A stretch of DNA of 64,000 nucleotides from Breviolum minutum Mf 1.05b.01 (GCA_000507305.1 DF241145.1:24080-88079); one strand, 5' to 3'; counted from the stretch's first letter, positions 29,578 to 40,257 are shown. Notes: generated from the letters alone by a model not told the origin. A program made the numbers and translations.

Positions 29578-29684
29578 TTGGGGGTGATTTTTACCCCCTG
29601 TTACCCAATGTGTAAGGCCATTTTTTTAGGGGCCCCATGTAACTCCATTTTATAGCTGATCGGGAAAAGGGGCCCACTTTGTAT
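29578..29684 (+). mobile_element. Family A element, left end lost
   Basis: GGGTGATTTTTACCCCCTG, ATGTAACTCCATTTTATAG, GGGGCCCACTTTGTATG. Confidence 0.5.
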
Positions 29685-29802
29685 GACCCACTTTTCAATG
29701 TTTGTTTTGCGGATCGTACCCCACAAAGATTCCACTTTTTTGTTTGGATCACCAACCGTTCAAGGAGGGCGGGCCCCTTTTGCCGATCAGGAGATTTTGA
29801 AT

Positions 29803-29918
29803 GGAGTTATGATCCCAACAAAAACGGCCGCCTTGTAAATTTGGTGGGTAACTGGGGTTATGTTCTACATATAGCAGTTATAACCCAATTTGTAACTGGT
29901 AGGGGGCCACCTTGTAGG
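29803..29918 (+). mobile_element. Family A element
   Basis: AGTTATGATCCCAACAAAAAC, GGTAACTGGGGTTATG, GGTAGGGGGCCACCTTGTAG. Confidence 0.55.
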
Positions 29919-30288
29919 TAGTGAATATCTCATCATTTTTTGACAAACGGAGTGTTGTTGCCGTTTTTGCCTCGAGAGGCACGCTGCCGTGAAAGGGAAG
30001 TGCTACGCTTAGTGTTCAGCGTGCCTGAAGATACGGTGTCTTGGCGGCAAATTTGTTGGCTAATGACCTGACTAGTCAGAGTCTGGGAAAATGGTCAGGG
30101 AATCCCATTGAATGAAATTCTGCCCGGAAAACAGAGGGACTACGGAAACTGTGATATTTGGACTGTGCTGAATCGTGATGAGCAAATGGGCAGCCCAGGA
30201 TTACCGGTTTCCCTATACTAAATGGTCGCAACAAGGCTAGGGTCTAGCACCAACATGGTTGGTATTATTATATCGGAATATTATGCTG
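29919..30288. other. Gene-free stretch
   Basis: No family repeat or convincing frame. Confidence 0.35.
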
Positions 30289-30392
30289 TACACCCTGGAA
30301 GTTAACATGGAACCTACAAATCACCCTTTCAGAAAGGAACATGATCTTGCAAACGTCCATGATCATGTTCCATGTTAATCTTCAGGGGTGTA
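30289..30392. mobile_element. Family H-like TIR element
   Basis: TACACCCTGGAAGTTAACATG left; CATGTTAATCTTCAGGGGTGTA right; internal GAACATGATC / GATCATGTTC. Confidence 0.7.
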
Positions 30393-30470
30393 TGCTGTCG
30401 TATTTTCATCAGTATCATGAATGAATTGCCATATGATTTTTGTTGTTTTTCTGTCATCTTTACTCTTCCC

Positions 30471-30548
30471 CAAGTCTTCCACATACCTGCCGAGAAGGCC
30501 TTTTTGGCAGGTTTTCCGGGCCTCACAAGGTGTTTGGAAGCCTAGGGA
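30471..30548. mobile_element. Family G element, short
   Basis: CAAGTCTTCCACATACC left; ACAAGGTGTTTGGAAGCCTA right. Confidence 0.5.
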
Positions 30549-30577
30549 TTGTAGTTCTTTGTTAAATTTGTTTGTAT

Positions 30578-30686
30578 TCCCTAAGAATCCAGACCCCTCC
30601 CTAGAATAGGATTGAGGGTTTCAATCCCATCCTTTGAATAGGAATGTTACATTTCTTGCTTAGGACGTACCTAGATTCTTTGGGAT
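30578..30686 (+). mobile_element. Family I TIR element
   Basis: TCCCTAAGAATCCAGACCCC left; CCTAGATTCTTTGGGA right. Confidence 0.7.
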
Positions 30687-30796
30687 TGTTCTATTACTAT
30701 CGTTCAACATTTTCAGATTTGGGGAAGAGAGGGACGGTATACCCTTCCTGAAGGTAACAAACCACTCTGTGTGGATTTCTACGTTTTCGACCACAT

Positions 30797-30979
30797 GTGG
30801 GGGTGTACAAAAAACACCAGATGATTAATGCTTGTAATCCACACACAGCACAAATTCAGGACAAAGTCTTACGGAAAGAAATGGAGGGATTAGTTCATGA
30901 CCGCCATGAATTCAGGATTTTGGCTGTTGGACGGCTCCGCGTGTGCTCGGAAAGGAATGATAAGAACATACTCAGCTAA
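30797..30979 (+). CDS. Candidate terminal exon, unknown
   Basis: A protein-like frame (KVLRKEMEGLVHDRHEFRIL) ends with a stop at 30977. Family A begins 15 bp later. No domain was recognised. Confidence 0.22.
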   Translation: MGVYKKHQMINACNPHTAQIQDKVLRKEMEGLVHDRHEFRILAVGRLRVCSERNDKNILS

Positions 30980-30994
30980 GTAGAGGCAAATCTT

Positions 30995-31124
30995 CAAGGT
31001 GGGCCCAAAAATCAGTCATAAGTGGAGTTATAACCCCTATTTAAAGTAGGGTTTGAACCCCATTTACCCATTTATAAGGTTATTTATAGGGGTTAGAACT
31101 CCGTTTGTAACTAGCAGTTGGGAT
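30995..31124 (+). mobile_element. Family A element
   Basis: TTCAAG|GTGGGCCCAAAAATC left; 'aactccgtttgtaactagcag' near the right; the terminal CACCTTG is lost. Confidence 0.6.
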
Positions 31125-31158
31125 CCAGTCATACCTCCTCAAGTTTAATGTTTGGAAG

Positions 31159-31296
31159 CCTACTTAGAGGTTCAGGATACTTAGTAAGTGGATAGTAACC
31201 AGGGTTATAACCTCTATAAGTGGGTTATATGTCCCCTAACTAGGGTTATAAACCTACATATAACCAGTTACTAAGTATCCTGAACCTCTAAGTAGG
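31159..31296. mobile_element. E-like element with perfect 29-bp TIR
   Basis: 31159-31187 and 31268-31296 are perfect reverse complements (inner part GATACTTAGTAA). The ends read CCTACTTAGAGGTTCAGG rather than the usual E terminus, so this is a sub-family. Confidence 0.85.
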
Positions 31297-31406
31297 GGCG
31301 TAGTTTTTCAGTCATACGAGGCCAGCCACGTGTTGACACCGATGTCGGTGTCCGGACTGGGACCCACGTCGTAAGTATATGACAGTAGGATGGCGACTGG
31401 AGGACT

Positions 31407-31533
31407 TACTAGGATGTTCCAGGAAGATAGTAAGTGGCTAGTAAGCGGGTTATAACCCCTATATACCCCAGTTATAAGTAGGTTATAGCCCATTTACTAA
31501 CCATTTACTAACTTCCTGGGACATCCAAGTACT
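31407..31533 (+). mobile_element. Family E TIR element
   Basis: TACTAGGATGTTCCAGGAAG left; CTTCCTGGGACATCCAAGTA right. Confidence 0.8.
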
Positions 31534-31929
31534 AGGGATGACGAATATTCAGTAGAAAACAGAAAATAAAGGTTGAATTTTTGATTTCATGGTCCGAATT
31601 GGCTGAGATAATACTAAAGATGGTACCAAAAAGATCGTTGTCATAATTTGTTACCCCATCATTTCTAAAACTACGTACTGATGATAGTAGCTAATACAGA
31701 TGGTTTAATTGACTTTGACTCATGACTCATGACAATCAATCTTTAAATCATATTCCAGCCCACACTAAAGCCAACAAAAATCATGATGTATATAAAGTGC
31801 AAGTATATTATCAAACATACCCAAAAAAAAACATAAACTTTTGAATCACTTTAACTTCAGTCGCCAAAAGATTTCGCCATATTTCCCACCCTCAATCTCC
31901 CCCCAAAAGAAAACGATACACAACTTCAT
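31534..31929. other. Gene-free stretch
   Basis: AT-rich. ACTCATGACTCATGAC is a short tandem near 31716. No gene was seen. Confidence 0.35.
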
Positions 31930-32020
31930 AGTATCCATGGGACTGGTATATATTTACTTACATTTACCCCCTAGACTACCCTCAGTGTAGGTAGATTTAT
32001 ACAATGGTTCCATGGATCCG
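31930..32020. mobile_element. Family F TIR element
   Basis: GTATCCATGGGACTGGTATA left; AATGGTTCCATGGATCC right. Confidence 0.6.
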
Positions 32021-32059
32021 TCATGAGGGATCCGGTTCGTTTTTATACCTATATACGAC

Positions 32060-32215
32060 GTCATTGAGGTGGCACTGCATGGTGGATTCGGGCAAAGCTT
32101 ACCTCAAGGGGTACCTGAATCTGTGCAGGTCGGGTCCGTGCCTCGGTTCCGTTCTTCGGATCATCCCCAGCCGGGCAAAGGAACCGATCGGTGCCCACCT
32201 GACAAAGGTAAACGC
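32060..32215 (+). other. GC-rich, coding-like patch between two F elements
   Basis: Base composition is clearly richer in G and C than the flanks. Two plus-strand frames are open, one reading SVLRIIPSRAKEPIGAHLTK. The correct frame cannot be chosen. It is a possible exon bracketed by F elements. Confidence 0.28.
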
Positions 32216-32218
32216 AAA

Positions 32219-32307
32219 CAATCCATGGGGCTGGTATATTTCCCTACATGTACCATAAAAATCAACCAAATGTAGGTAAATACCACAATACATGGATGCT
32301 GTGGGAA
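32219..32307. mobile_element. Family F TIR element
   Basis: ATCCATGGGGCTGGTATATT left; AATACATGGATGCTGTGGGA right. Confidence 0.7.
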
Positions 32308-32313
32308 ATATAG

Positions 32314-32408
32314 CAGGTGATTCAAGCCGTGACCTTTTTTGGGATGGTGAAAACGTGACCCTTTAAGGTGCTAAGTGACCTTCAATTAGGGTATAAAAAT
32401 GTCACTGG
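32314..32408 (+). mobile_element. Family M TIR element
   Basis: GCAG|GTGATTCAAGCCGTGACC left; AAAAATGTCACTGG right. Confidence 0.65.
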
Positions 32409-32429
32409 TACACGTCTCATTCATGTAGT

Positions 32430-32610
32430 AATTTGCCCTTTTTGTTGCATATACGATTCAATCAGCATTCAGACACATAAACCGATAGCAAGTGAAATCA
32501 GGTGTTCCGTCAGTAAAAGAACCAAACCAGTGGATTTCATGCTTGCTGAGTTTTTGTTGGTTGCTGCAAATCCATACGCATCCGCATCCATCTCACAAAT
32601 TAGCACGTGA
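32430..32610 (+). CDS. Candidate exon, unknown
   Basis: The frame directly after M reads CPFCCIYDSISIQTHKPIAS and continues to a stop at 32608. A second frame is also open, so the choice is uncertain. Confidence 0.22.
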
Positions 32611-32668
32611 ATTCAGGAATATCTTCATCAAGCAACCAATCAGGATTTCATGCCACAAAATCTCACTA

Positions 32669-32805
32669 ACAAGGTGGGTCCCGATCCAATCGCCATAAAT
32701 GGAGTTATAACTTTATAACCCCTATAAATGGCCGAAGCAAATAAATGGGTTTCCCTGGGGTGAAATTTCACCCTACTTATAACAGGGTTTTGAGCCTGCC
32801 TTGTA
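32669..32805 (+). mobile_element. Family A TIR element
   Basis: AACAAG|GTGGGTCCCGATCC left; TTTGAGCCTGCCTTGTAT right; TAAATGGAGTTATAAC inside. Confidence 0.7.
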
Positions 32806-32811
32806 TTGCTG

Positions 32812-33185
32812 GTAGCTTCTGAAGCCAACCCTCCAACCTCCACCAGGCCCGAAACGAAGCGTTCGAAGCAACGAAACTGGAAGCTCCAAAAGGGAACCGC
32901 GTTGGGTCCCGTGAACGTCGACAGAAGTTGGAAGTACCAAAGAGTTGTTGGATGTGGGGGAAACTCAGGGGGAGAATGGAAGAGGTCCCGGCCACAAGAT
33001 GGGGCTTGATATTACAAACCCTTGGCCTTGAAAAAGTAGGTTGTCTACAAATCCCTGGTCCCTGGTGTTGCACCAAAAAATCCACGGCTTCCTTGGGATC
33101 TGTCCATGTGAGGCGAGTGACTTGGTATCTCTATAGCCACGAACTCTTGGGCAAGTTCGCGTGCCTCGTCGGAGGGGAATCCTGA
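32812..33185 (+). other. GC-rich, coding-like patch
   Basis: Frames are open on both strands over about 250 bp (plus frame at 32928-33185 ending KSTASLGSVHVRRVTWYLYS). Composition is exon-like and it follows an A element directly. Strand and frame are undecided. Confidence 0.28.
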
Positions 33186-33207
33186 AACCAAGAGGTAAAC
33201 GCGCCTT

Positions 33208-33361
33208 TTATGGGATCGTTATGAGTGGAGTGACATGGGTATAGCCCCTATAAATGGCCCAAAATACATGTGTTTTTGTGGGGTTTATTGTCATAGCCCT
33301 TATAAATGGAGTGAAAATTCACCCTACAAACATATCTGGTTTGATTGGCCCATCTTGTAGA
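33208..33361 (+). mobile_element. Family A element
   Basis: TATGAGTGGAGTGACATGGG, CCCTATAAATGGCCC, GATTGGCCCATCTTGTAG right. Confidence 0.6.
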
Positions 33362-33435
33362 GGCCTTAGAAGAAGGCCAAGTTGGCCTTTTCAGGTGGTT
33401 GGTGTTCGAGGGTGATAACCAACCCTCAGTTTAGG

Positions 33436-33546
33436 TACACTCCCTGAAACAAACGTAACCCCTGAAGAAAAGGCCGGGCCCTAAAAGGAGATTTCATCTT
33501 CCAACATCTTCCAAGCATTGATTTTCTGTGGCTATGTGTTTAGTAC
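33436..33546 (+). mobile_element. Family H TIR element
   Basis: TACACTCCCTGAAACAAACG left; GGCTATGTGTTTAGTACT right; GCCGGGCCCTAAAAGG inside. Confidence 0.6.
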
Positions 33547-33991
33547 TGGTAGACTGGGGTATGAACAGGCAGATGCAACCCTTCACCACGTGTTTGATGG
33601 TAAAGCCAACCTAAATGTTCCAGTCTGATGGATGATTTGGGTGCTATTGGGTAGTAGACATGGAATTTTATCAATGGTTCATTTATGCTTTATCTTGGCA
33701 TTTTAGTAGGAAACTGTTCTATAAAAACGATTGTGACTGAAGGATTTGGCATTAGTAAACCGATATCAACCACCAACATTTGGCTCTAGGTCAAATGGTT
33801 GTTTCCTCAACATGGATGATTTATATTACGTATGACTCATGACCTTCAATTTGCGGTCCCCAGCCGGTAGCCTAATTTTGACCCATTGCAATGTTGCCTT
33901 AAGAAGTTGTTCAGTCTTAAGCCTTACGAATCCGGGACCCCTAAAAATGCAAGAAACAAAGAAAGTTCCCATGGTTCTTTGATTTATCAAC

Positions 33992-34240
33992 ATGCTATTT
34001 TTCCCAGATGTGGTTTGTAAAATTCTAGTGGGTGCATATCCATCTTGCAAAGCGTGTTCGTCAGAAGTCGAAGGCGTCTCAGTAGTGCCTTTGCCGCCCT
34101 ATTGGGAGCAGCTTGGTCACCAGAGTCTGTGGGGTCAGCCATCAAGCCCTGCGGGGGGGAGGGATCATGAAGTTGCTGCCGAAATTTGGAACAAAAATCA
34201 AAGAAATGATGCTAAAACCCTGGCATGTTTTTGTTTATAG
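33992..34240 (+). CDS. Candidate exon, unknown
   Basis: A frame with cysteines and prolines (KILVGAYPSCKACSSEVEGV, then PPYWEQLGHQSLWG) in a stretch free of repeat families, ending at a stop at 34238. No domain was recognised. Confidence 0.28.
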   Translation: MLFFPDVVCKILVGAYPSCKACSSEVEGVSVVPLPPYWEQLGHQSLWGQPSSPAGGRDHEVAAEIWNKNQRNDAKTLACFCL

Positions 34241-34296
34241 AAAGGATTGCTACCCAGTTGCATGGGGATGTTTTTTGAATAAGCGTTACAAGAACT

Positions 34297-34385
34297 AGTA
34301 GACTAGGTGTTGGTTTCAAAGATGTTTGTTTTAACGTTTCATTGCGAAATTTGGGAGAACATATTCCCAATCAAACTAGAAATGG
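34297..34385 (+). mobile_element. Family B, degenerate
   Basis: ACTAG|GTGTTGGTTTCAAAG left with a decayed interior; no clear right arm. Confidence 0.4.
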
Positions 34386-34928
34386 TGCAAAAAGATGCAT
34401 TCTAAGTGTTTGAGTGATTTTGAGGTGGTTCAAGGTTGGTAAGAAACAATCTGCTGGAAATCCTCTTGGATGGTCCAAAAGCGTTGGATTATCAAGGGAT
34501 TACTGTGGTGAAAGTAGATGGCGATCCCCACTTCCCCAAAAGGTGGTCTGACCAGTAAGGGGCCATGTGATAAGTCCCAATTCATGGGAGTGGCTAGCCA
34601 TCGATCCTTTCCAGGTGGTATATACCCAGTTACCTTATAGTCAAAATACATGGCACAGCCACAACAAGGTAGGTTAGTAAAGGTCCCATATAAAAACCAA
34701 TACATCGGGACTGTGCCATGTAATTATATGCGTTCAACAATGGTGGGGATCGAGTCCACCACCACCCCAATGAACAAATCTGGGATTTGTTTTATCTTCC
34801 CCATCCCCTCCAATCCCATATATTCGATGCTCGTTTTGATTTCAGATGAATCCTTCCAAAACATCCCAAGCTTGTGTTATTTATAGGTTAAAAAAGCAAT
34901 TCGAACATCTCCTGCATGGATTTTCCAC

Positions 34929-35067
34929 GTGGGCCACATTTTTCTTGCCCCTTTTTCTGAGGACGAACGTTGTTGGCAAGTTTTAGCTGAACCGAAGAGA
35001 CCTCAAGTCACGGAACGTTTGTTGAGACTGATACTGGGTGTGCAAGAAACAGATCATGAGGTCATAG
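34929..35067 (+). CDS. Candidate exon, unknown
   Basis: A strongly protein-like frame (KRPQVTERLLRLILGVQETD) ends at GTCATAG|GTTCC, the start of an A element. Splicing from GT 35068 to the AG at 35363-35364 (GGCATAG|GATTCC) keeps the frame open to a stop near 35440, giving ...HEVI-G-FHAGRVRDSK. The whole A element, with its nested H, would lie in that intron. No domain was recognised. Confidence 0.38.
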
Positions 35068-35356
35068 GTTCCGGTGGGCCCAAAAACCATGCAGTTGAAA
35101 AGTGGAGGGACATGGAGCCCCTTACAAGAGGGGTGAAAATATCACCCCCATTTACACTCCCTGAAACTAACAAACATAGCCCCTGAAACTTGATGATTTC
35201 AAGACTCTTTTATCTATTTTCCTTTTGGGGCCCGGCCTATTTTCAGGTGCGAACTGTTAGTTTTAGGGAGGGTACCCATTTATTTTCGGCCAATAATAAA
35301 GGTCCCAGAACTCCATTTACAAGCATTGATTCAGGGTGGCTGGCCCACCTTGTAAC
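35066..35356 (+). mobile_element. Family A element split by H
   Basis: TAGGTTCCGGTGGGCCCAA left; GGCTGGCCCACCTTGTAAC right. The A-specific block 'acccatttattttcggcc' resumes immediately after the inserted H. Confidence 0.7.
35153..35274 (-). mobile_element. Family H nested in A
   Basis: TACACTCCCTGAAACTAACA left; TGTTAGTTTTAGGGAGGGTA right. Confidence 0.8.
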
Positions 35357-35364
35357 TGGCATAG

Positions 35365-35440
35365 GATTCCATGCTGGCAGGGTTCGGGATTCCAAGCCAC
35401 GGTCATCACACGAAATGGGGATGGGATTGGTTCACCTGTA
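35365..35440 (+). CDS. Candidate exon, continuation
   Basis: Following GGCATAG|G the frame FHAGRVRDSKPRSSHEMGMG ends at a TAA near 35440. Paired with 34929-35067. Confidence 0.28.
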
Positions 35441-35814
35441 AAAGGGCGTTTTTGGATGTTTTATGGTATGTGTGATATTTTGGACTGTTCCCCCAACATT
35501 TTGTCTATATAAATTGTTTTTACATATACATAATTGATTTGGGAATTTTGGTACATGAAACAACAACACCATACATGAATGCAATGAGATTTTTCCCGAT
35601 ATAGTTTTGCAGCAGGGTGTCATGTTTCCAGGAAGCTGGGCTGTGTAGGAAAGATAAGTTACATTCGCACCATTGATGGGTGCCCTTTGGCACCCTGTAC
35701 AGTCGTTGCTTTGCTTTTAGCTGCGAACGTGGGTCGATCCTCGACCTCCAAAGAACTACAGAAAAAAAACACATTAGGAACCAGTTTCTTTGAAAAGGTG
35801 TAAAAATACCTAGC

Positions 35815-35904
35815 AATCCATGTATATTATTTGCCATTAATTTTCATACATTTACCCTAGATTGAAGTGAAATGTAGGTAAATATACCTCACATGGTATG
35901 GGAT
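35815..35904. mobile_element. Family F TIR element
   Basis: ATCCATGTATATTATTTGCC left; ATATACCTCACATGGTATGG right. Confidence 0.5.
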
Positions 35905-35944
35905 ATATCCTACTGGGTCCAGACACCGACCCGTCCAGACACCG

Positions 35945-36130
35945 ATGAAATGTTTCACTGAGCGATCCCTAAGGATGTTAGTGGAGGAGCAGGCACAAGG
36001 GAACGTGTTGTTTCTGTGTGAACGCGGTGCGGGGATAAATCAATCAACAGGTTTGATTTCCTACGGATCCAATGTGAAAATGCTACTGGTAACGGAACCT
36101 ATAGATGCTGAGAAAGTGATAGGACATCTA
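35945..36130 (+). CDS. Candidate exon, unknown
   Basis: The frame MLVEEQAQGNVLFLCERGAG, then TGLISYGSNVKMLLVTEPID, reaches family N at 36134. Good protein-like composition; no domain was recognised. Confidence 0.32.
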
Positions 36131-36133
36131 AGC

Positions 36134-36242
36134 CATAGGGATCCAATCACCTTCTGAGAATGGTAATGGAACCTAAATACCTTTCTAAGGAGGTGATTAT
36201 ACACCCCAATCACCATCTGAGAAGGTGATTGGATCCTTAGGG
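36134..36242 (+). mobile_element. Family N TIR element
   Basis: ATAGGGATCCAATCACCTTC left; GAAGGTGATTGGATCCTTAG right. Confidence 0.85.
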
Positions 36243-36519
36243 AAGTTATCTGAGAATCTGACAGTCGATATCTGGGGATCGGTGCCAAAAGCGCAATGTT
36301 CAGCACAGAGTCACGTCATCCTTTCTCGCTCAAAAAAGCTGACAGTGAAGCTTCCTGTTTCATATTTTTTCCTATATATAGGCGAGCAAGAACCAATTCA
36401 CCAAAGATTTTTGTTGAAACGCACTAACCAGCGGAAGCAATGGAACATGATAATTCACCGTCAAGTAAGATGATTTGTTTCAGGGTTCGTTTCTTCTTAA
36501 ACACCCTTCTGATCCAAAT

Positions 36520-36609
36520 TTACCCCAAAAGGAAACCATAAGGAAACCAATCTTCCAACCATCCATTTTCAGGATTTTTCAGGGGCTATGTTAGTTTTAG
36601 GGAGGGTAG
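36520..36609 (+). mobile_element. Family H element, left end lost
   Basis: CCCCAAAAGGAAACC, CTTCCAACCATCC, GCTATGTTAGTTTTAGGGAG. Confidence 0.55.
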
Positions 36610-36712
36610 TTGTTTAGGGTTTTTAGAGGATGAGAGATCCTATACATATGTATATATATATTTGCATCATGATATAAATATGTATATATATATGGATTAT
36701 AGTACAGCATTA

Positions 36713-36777
36713 TAAGGATCCCTATGAAGCAACCAGGATTGAATGGAAAGTTTCCGAGCGTTTTTGTTGTGGCTCAA
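36713..36777 (+). repeat. Family Q repeat
   Basis: AAGGATCCCTATGAAGCAACC, AGGATTGAATGGAAAGT, TTTTTGTTGTGGCTCAAC. Confidence 0.6.
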
Positions 36778-36984
36778 CTACCTTTAGGATGATCCATGCT
36801 TGGCTCAGATTCCTGAGCATGCTAAGGGGCAAGCCGTTTGGTCCAAACGAACTACTTCTTGGTCTTTCTGTTGGTATAAATACCCAACTTTCCCTCAGCC
36901 ACAAATGTTTGATGTCTTACTCACACTGACATGGTGTTTTTGAAGATCTCACCTAAATCCAAGCCACATTTGTTTTTAGCTCTA

Positions 36985-37082
36985 CCCAAACAATCCATGG
37001 GAATGGTATATTTCCCGACATTTACCATAAAAATCAACAAAAATCATGTAGCTAAATATACCAGTCCCATGGATGCTATGGG
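36985..37082. mobile_element. Family F TIR element
   Basis: AATCCATGGGAATGGTATAT left; ATATACCAGTCCCATGGATG right. Confidence 0.7.
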
Positions 37083-37142
37083 CTAATGTATCCTAATAAT
37101 CCACGGAATTTGGACCTGGACATTTCTGAAGTTGACGACCCA

Positions 37143-37279
37143 ACCCTAAGAATCTAGGTTTCCCTCCCGAAGGACTTCGATCCGGATTGATGGTTGAAAC
37201 ATCCCTGGGCCCCATGTTCCCTAGTTTTTTTTGGGGCTCCCATCCCGAAATCTTAGGACACATCTGGATCCTTAGGGAT
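37143..37279 (+). mobile_element. Family I TIR element
   Basis: ACCCTAAGAATCTAGGTTTCC left; ATCTGGATCCTTAGGGATG right. Confidence 0.7.
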
Positions 37280-37406
37280 GCTGGAAGGCCTTTTTTCTAC
37301 AGCTTGTGGTTTCAAGTAATTTGAGGATGATGCCAGGTTTTTTTTTGAGTGATTAGGATCATCACCATGTAAAAGCCAAACAAAAAAAAGGTCATTTGAT
37401 TTATCT

Positions 37407-37542
37407 TACGAGGTGGGCCCCGGATCCTGTTATAAGTGGAGTTTTAACCCTGATAAATGGCCTTATACATGGGTATATTGGGTTATAACCGTACTTACAG
37501 AGGTTATAACTTCACTTGTAACTAGGAGGGGCCCACCTTGTA
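37407..37542 (+). mobile_element. Family A TIR element, well preserved
   Basis: TTACGAG|GTGGGCCCCGGATC left; GGAGGGGCCCACCTTGTAG right. Confidence 0.85.
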
Positions 37543-37849
37543 GGAATCCCCTGGTTTTCCCAGGACTTGTGGGCATGGCCTTTGTGTCAAGTGAAGCATG
37601 TGGACTTGGATTTGGAGCATCTCGGATATCTCGGTGTTTCAAGGTCCTAGGTGTACATCCCCTCCGACAACTGATGGGCTGGTTCACCTGAAACATGGGA
37701 TTTATGGGATTTATGGGAGGGGGGACTGGAAATGTTCCTTGAAATCTCATGGGAATCTAAGGGGCCCACACAGAAAAAAATATGAAACAAAATAAGGGAT
37801 TACTAACCACCACGATCCCTCAATAATCCATTTTTGATAAGGCCGGCTA

Positions 37850-37985
37850 ACTTGGATGTCCCAGCAAGTTAGTAAATTATTTTTTATAAGTTATAACCAA
37901 TTATATATAACTCCAATATGAAATAATATAAGTAGGTTACAGCCCATTTACTATCCATTTAAATACTAACTTCCTGGGACATCCG
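37850..37985 (-). mobile_element. Family E TIR element
   Basis: ACTTGGATGTCCCAGCAAG left; CTTCCTGGGACATCCGGG right. Confidence 0.7.
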
Positions 37986-38420
37986 GGCCCCGGGCCCCTT
38001 TGTTCCATGCCGCTCAAAATCTGAGGGGCACCGAGTATAGCAGCATCCAACATGTACGAGCACTGCTCATGAAGAAGCTGGATGTGGAGGACGCTGATGG
38101 GGTTTGTACGGTCTGGAAGATTGGACCTATCCTATAGGTCCATCCAATGGAGCTTAAACAATGTATTCATATACCTACATGCATTTATACCTACCCTAAA
38201 CAAACAAAACTAGTTTTACTTGTAAATTATGTTTAAAATGGTTTCTTAGTTTTGGATCCGGTATGAATATTGAATTCATATAAAGTTGACATAGATATGC
38301 TGTGATCACGGTGATCGGCTCCTAGCCAACATGAGTTCATGGGCTCCATGTCACTCCCTGAAAATACCGGATCCCTTCATACCCCGGGACCCGAGAGGAA
38401 GCCGGATCGTTTTCTTCCAA

Positions 38421-38470
38421 CCCTTTAAGGAGGGTATAACCTTTAACCTTTAAGGAGGGTATAACCCCTT
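38421..38470. repeat. Tandem duplication
   Basis: CTTTAAGGAGGGTATAACC occurs twice head to tail. Confidence 0.75.
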
Positions 38471-38680
38471 TGAAGGTTATAATCTTCAGAAAAATATCTT
38501 AGTTTTAAGGAGGTTTTGAGGGGTTAAATCGCCAGTGAAACTCATTTATTTGCAGCCATTTATAACGATCGGCTCGGGGCTTTCATGAATTTTCACCAAC
38601 CCATGACGGATCAATGGGACGTAAAGGTATTTTCATTACTACATTTAGCCATCACTGGGATTTGAGGGTGATTGTTTACT

Positions 38681-38762
38681 TTCTACCATGGTAAATCAAC
38701 CACCATTTGGGGAATGCTTTGTTAGTTTTTTGTCCCAACCACCTTAAGCAAATCTAAGGTGA
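38681..38762 (+). repeat. Family O repeat
   Basis: CTACCATGGTAAATCAACC, CACCATTTGGGGAATGC, CAACCACCTTAAGCAAATC. Confidence 0.55.
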
Positions 38763-38984
38763 ATGTCAACTGAATGTGGATTTAATATACCATACATTGA
38801 CCCTATGGGCCCAAGGATGTATATTTTCAGGTGAGCTCAGGTGGGTTTCTCTTAATGCTATTTCTATACCAAAAAACATGCTGAATGAGGTTGGTATATG
38901 ATCATTTTTCAGCTCTGTGGGATGCAAAACTCTATAGTCATGGCTAATCAACCTATCCACCCCCTAAACATACCCAGAAATAAG

Positions 38985-39036
38985 GCCTTATGATCAGGGC
39001 TTGTTAGCCATTGGTTTCCCTTAATAAGGCCTCGTT
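38985..39036. repeat. Dispersed repeat U
   Basis: AGCCATTGGTTTCCCTTAATA and AAGGCCTCGTTTC match 9801-9862. Confidence 0.5.
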
Positions 39037-39097
39037 TCTGGGGGGGTGTCCTTTTTGGAAATGGACTGACTCATCTGTGGACTACCCGAGCTGATCG

Positions 39098-39214
39098 TGT
39101 CTTAATGGAGCTATGGCCGAAAATGAATGGGTAAATGGAGTGAAATAACATGAAAGAACCCTACTTATGGTGGTTATAACTTCATTTATCACTGGTAGGG
39201 GCCCACCGTGTAGG
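39098..39214 (+). mobile_element. Family A element, left end lost
   Basis: AATGGAGTGAAATAACATG, GGTAGGGGCCCACCGTGTAG right. Confidence 0.55.
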
Positions 39215-40018
39215 GGGTAGTTGATGCCCCATACACTCCTATGATGTTTTCTGCGCGAGGAAAATCTGCAAAGTGTTCGCTTGCGGAACATTCCTGTGGC
39301 TGCTAAGCCGAATGAGGGTGACTACACTGGTTTCGATCAAGATCTGATCCGCAACTCGTCACAAGTTCCCGCTGAGTAGTCGCCCCAAGTGGTGAAAAAG
39401 TAAGGGAATCCACCCCAAAAACGGCTGAAACATCCAGATTTAGACATTAGCTTGTAATTTGCTCAGATGCTTCGTTGGGTGTTGTTTGGATCTACTTTCC
39501 AGCCAGGATGCCAGTGGCATTTTTTAAGTTTTGAGTTGGGACCCCCAAACCTTACAAGAAAAATGATAGTCCTGATGGTGACCAGCCAGCATCCTGGGGT
39601 GGTTTAACGTATGGGTGGGACGAAGAAACAAGAAACAATCTCGGGAATGTTAAGCATTTGATGAAATCAATCCCGGTCAGAAATTTGATCCTTGGCGTCC
39701 TAGAAGTTGAATTTTCCACTTGCGGTCTGTTTGTGACAGAAGTTTGTTATTGAAAGAATTTTGTTGAAGATTTAGTTGTCATCATTTCAATATTTGGTTT
39801 CAGAAAAATTGGTGGCATGCAATGTGTTTTTTCCTTGTGTGGGTGGTGCTTTCCCCATCGGGTTCATATTTTGTTTGTCATGTTATCAGGTCTTTTGTCG
39901 TTTATTTTCCCTTGCTACCATGTTAGGTGCAGAAATAAGTAGACCCTGCAAGGTCTTTACCTTTCAAAGGGAACTACATGACAACGCAAAGAAAAAACAA
40001 TCCAGTTAGTTTTTATCA
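39215..40018. other. Stretch without a confident gene
   Basis: No family repeats. A plus-strand frame at 39776-40009 with cysteines and hydrophobic residues has no motif and is not called. Confidence 0.3.
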
Positions 40019-40119
40019 CCCATAGGATCCATGTATGGTATATTTTCCCACCTTTGGCTGTTTCTTTTTTTAATGGTAAATGCAGGTACAGTAAATATAC
40101 CATACATGGATCCAATGGG
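40019..40119. mobile_element. Family F TIR element
   Basis: CCATAGGATCCATGTATGGT left; ACCATACATGGATCCAATGG right. Confidence 0.8.
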
Positions 40120-40257
40120 TTATGTAAAACCTTTCAAATCAAATTTTACGGTTTCAGAAGGAAATTCGAACACCAGAAGCGGGGCAGGGCCCATTGTCCT
40201 ATGCATTAGTTTCCTTTTTTCTGAACCATGAAAACTGACTAGAAAAGAAGGCAGTCT

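Noticed and set aside
32928..33185. Calling a single exon on a chosen strand
   Set aside because: Plus and minus strands are both open with comparable composition; reported only as a coding-like patch.
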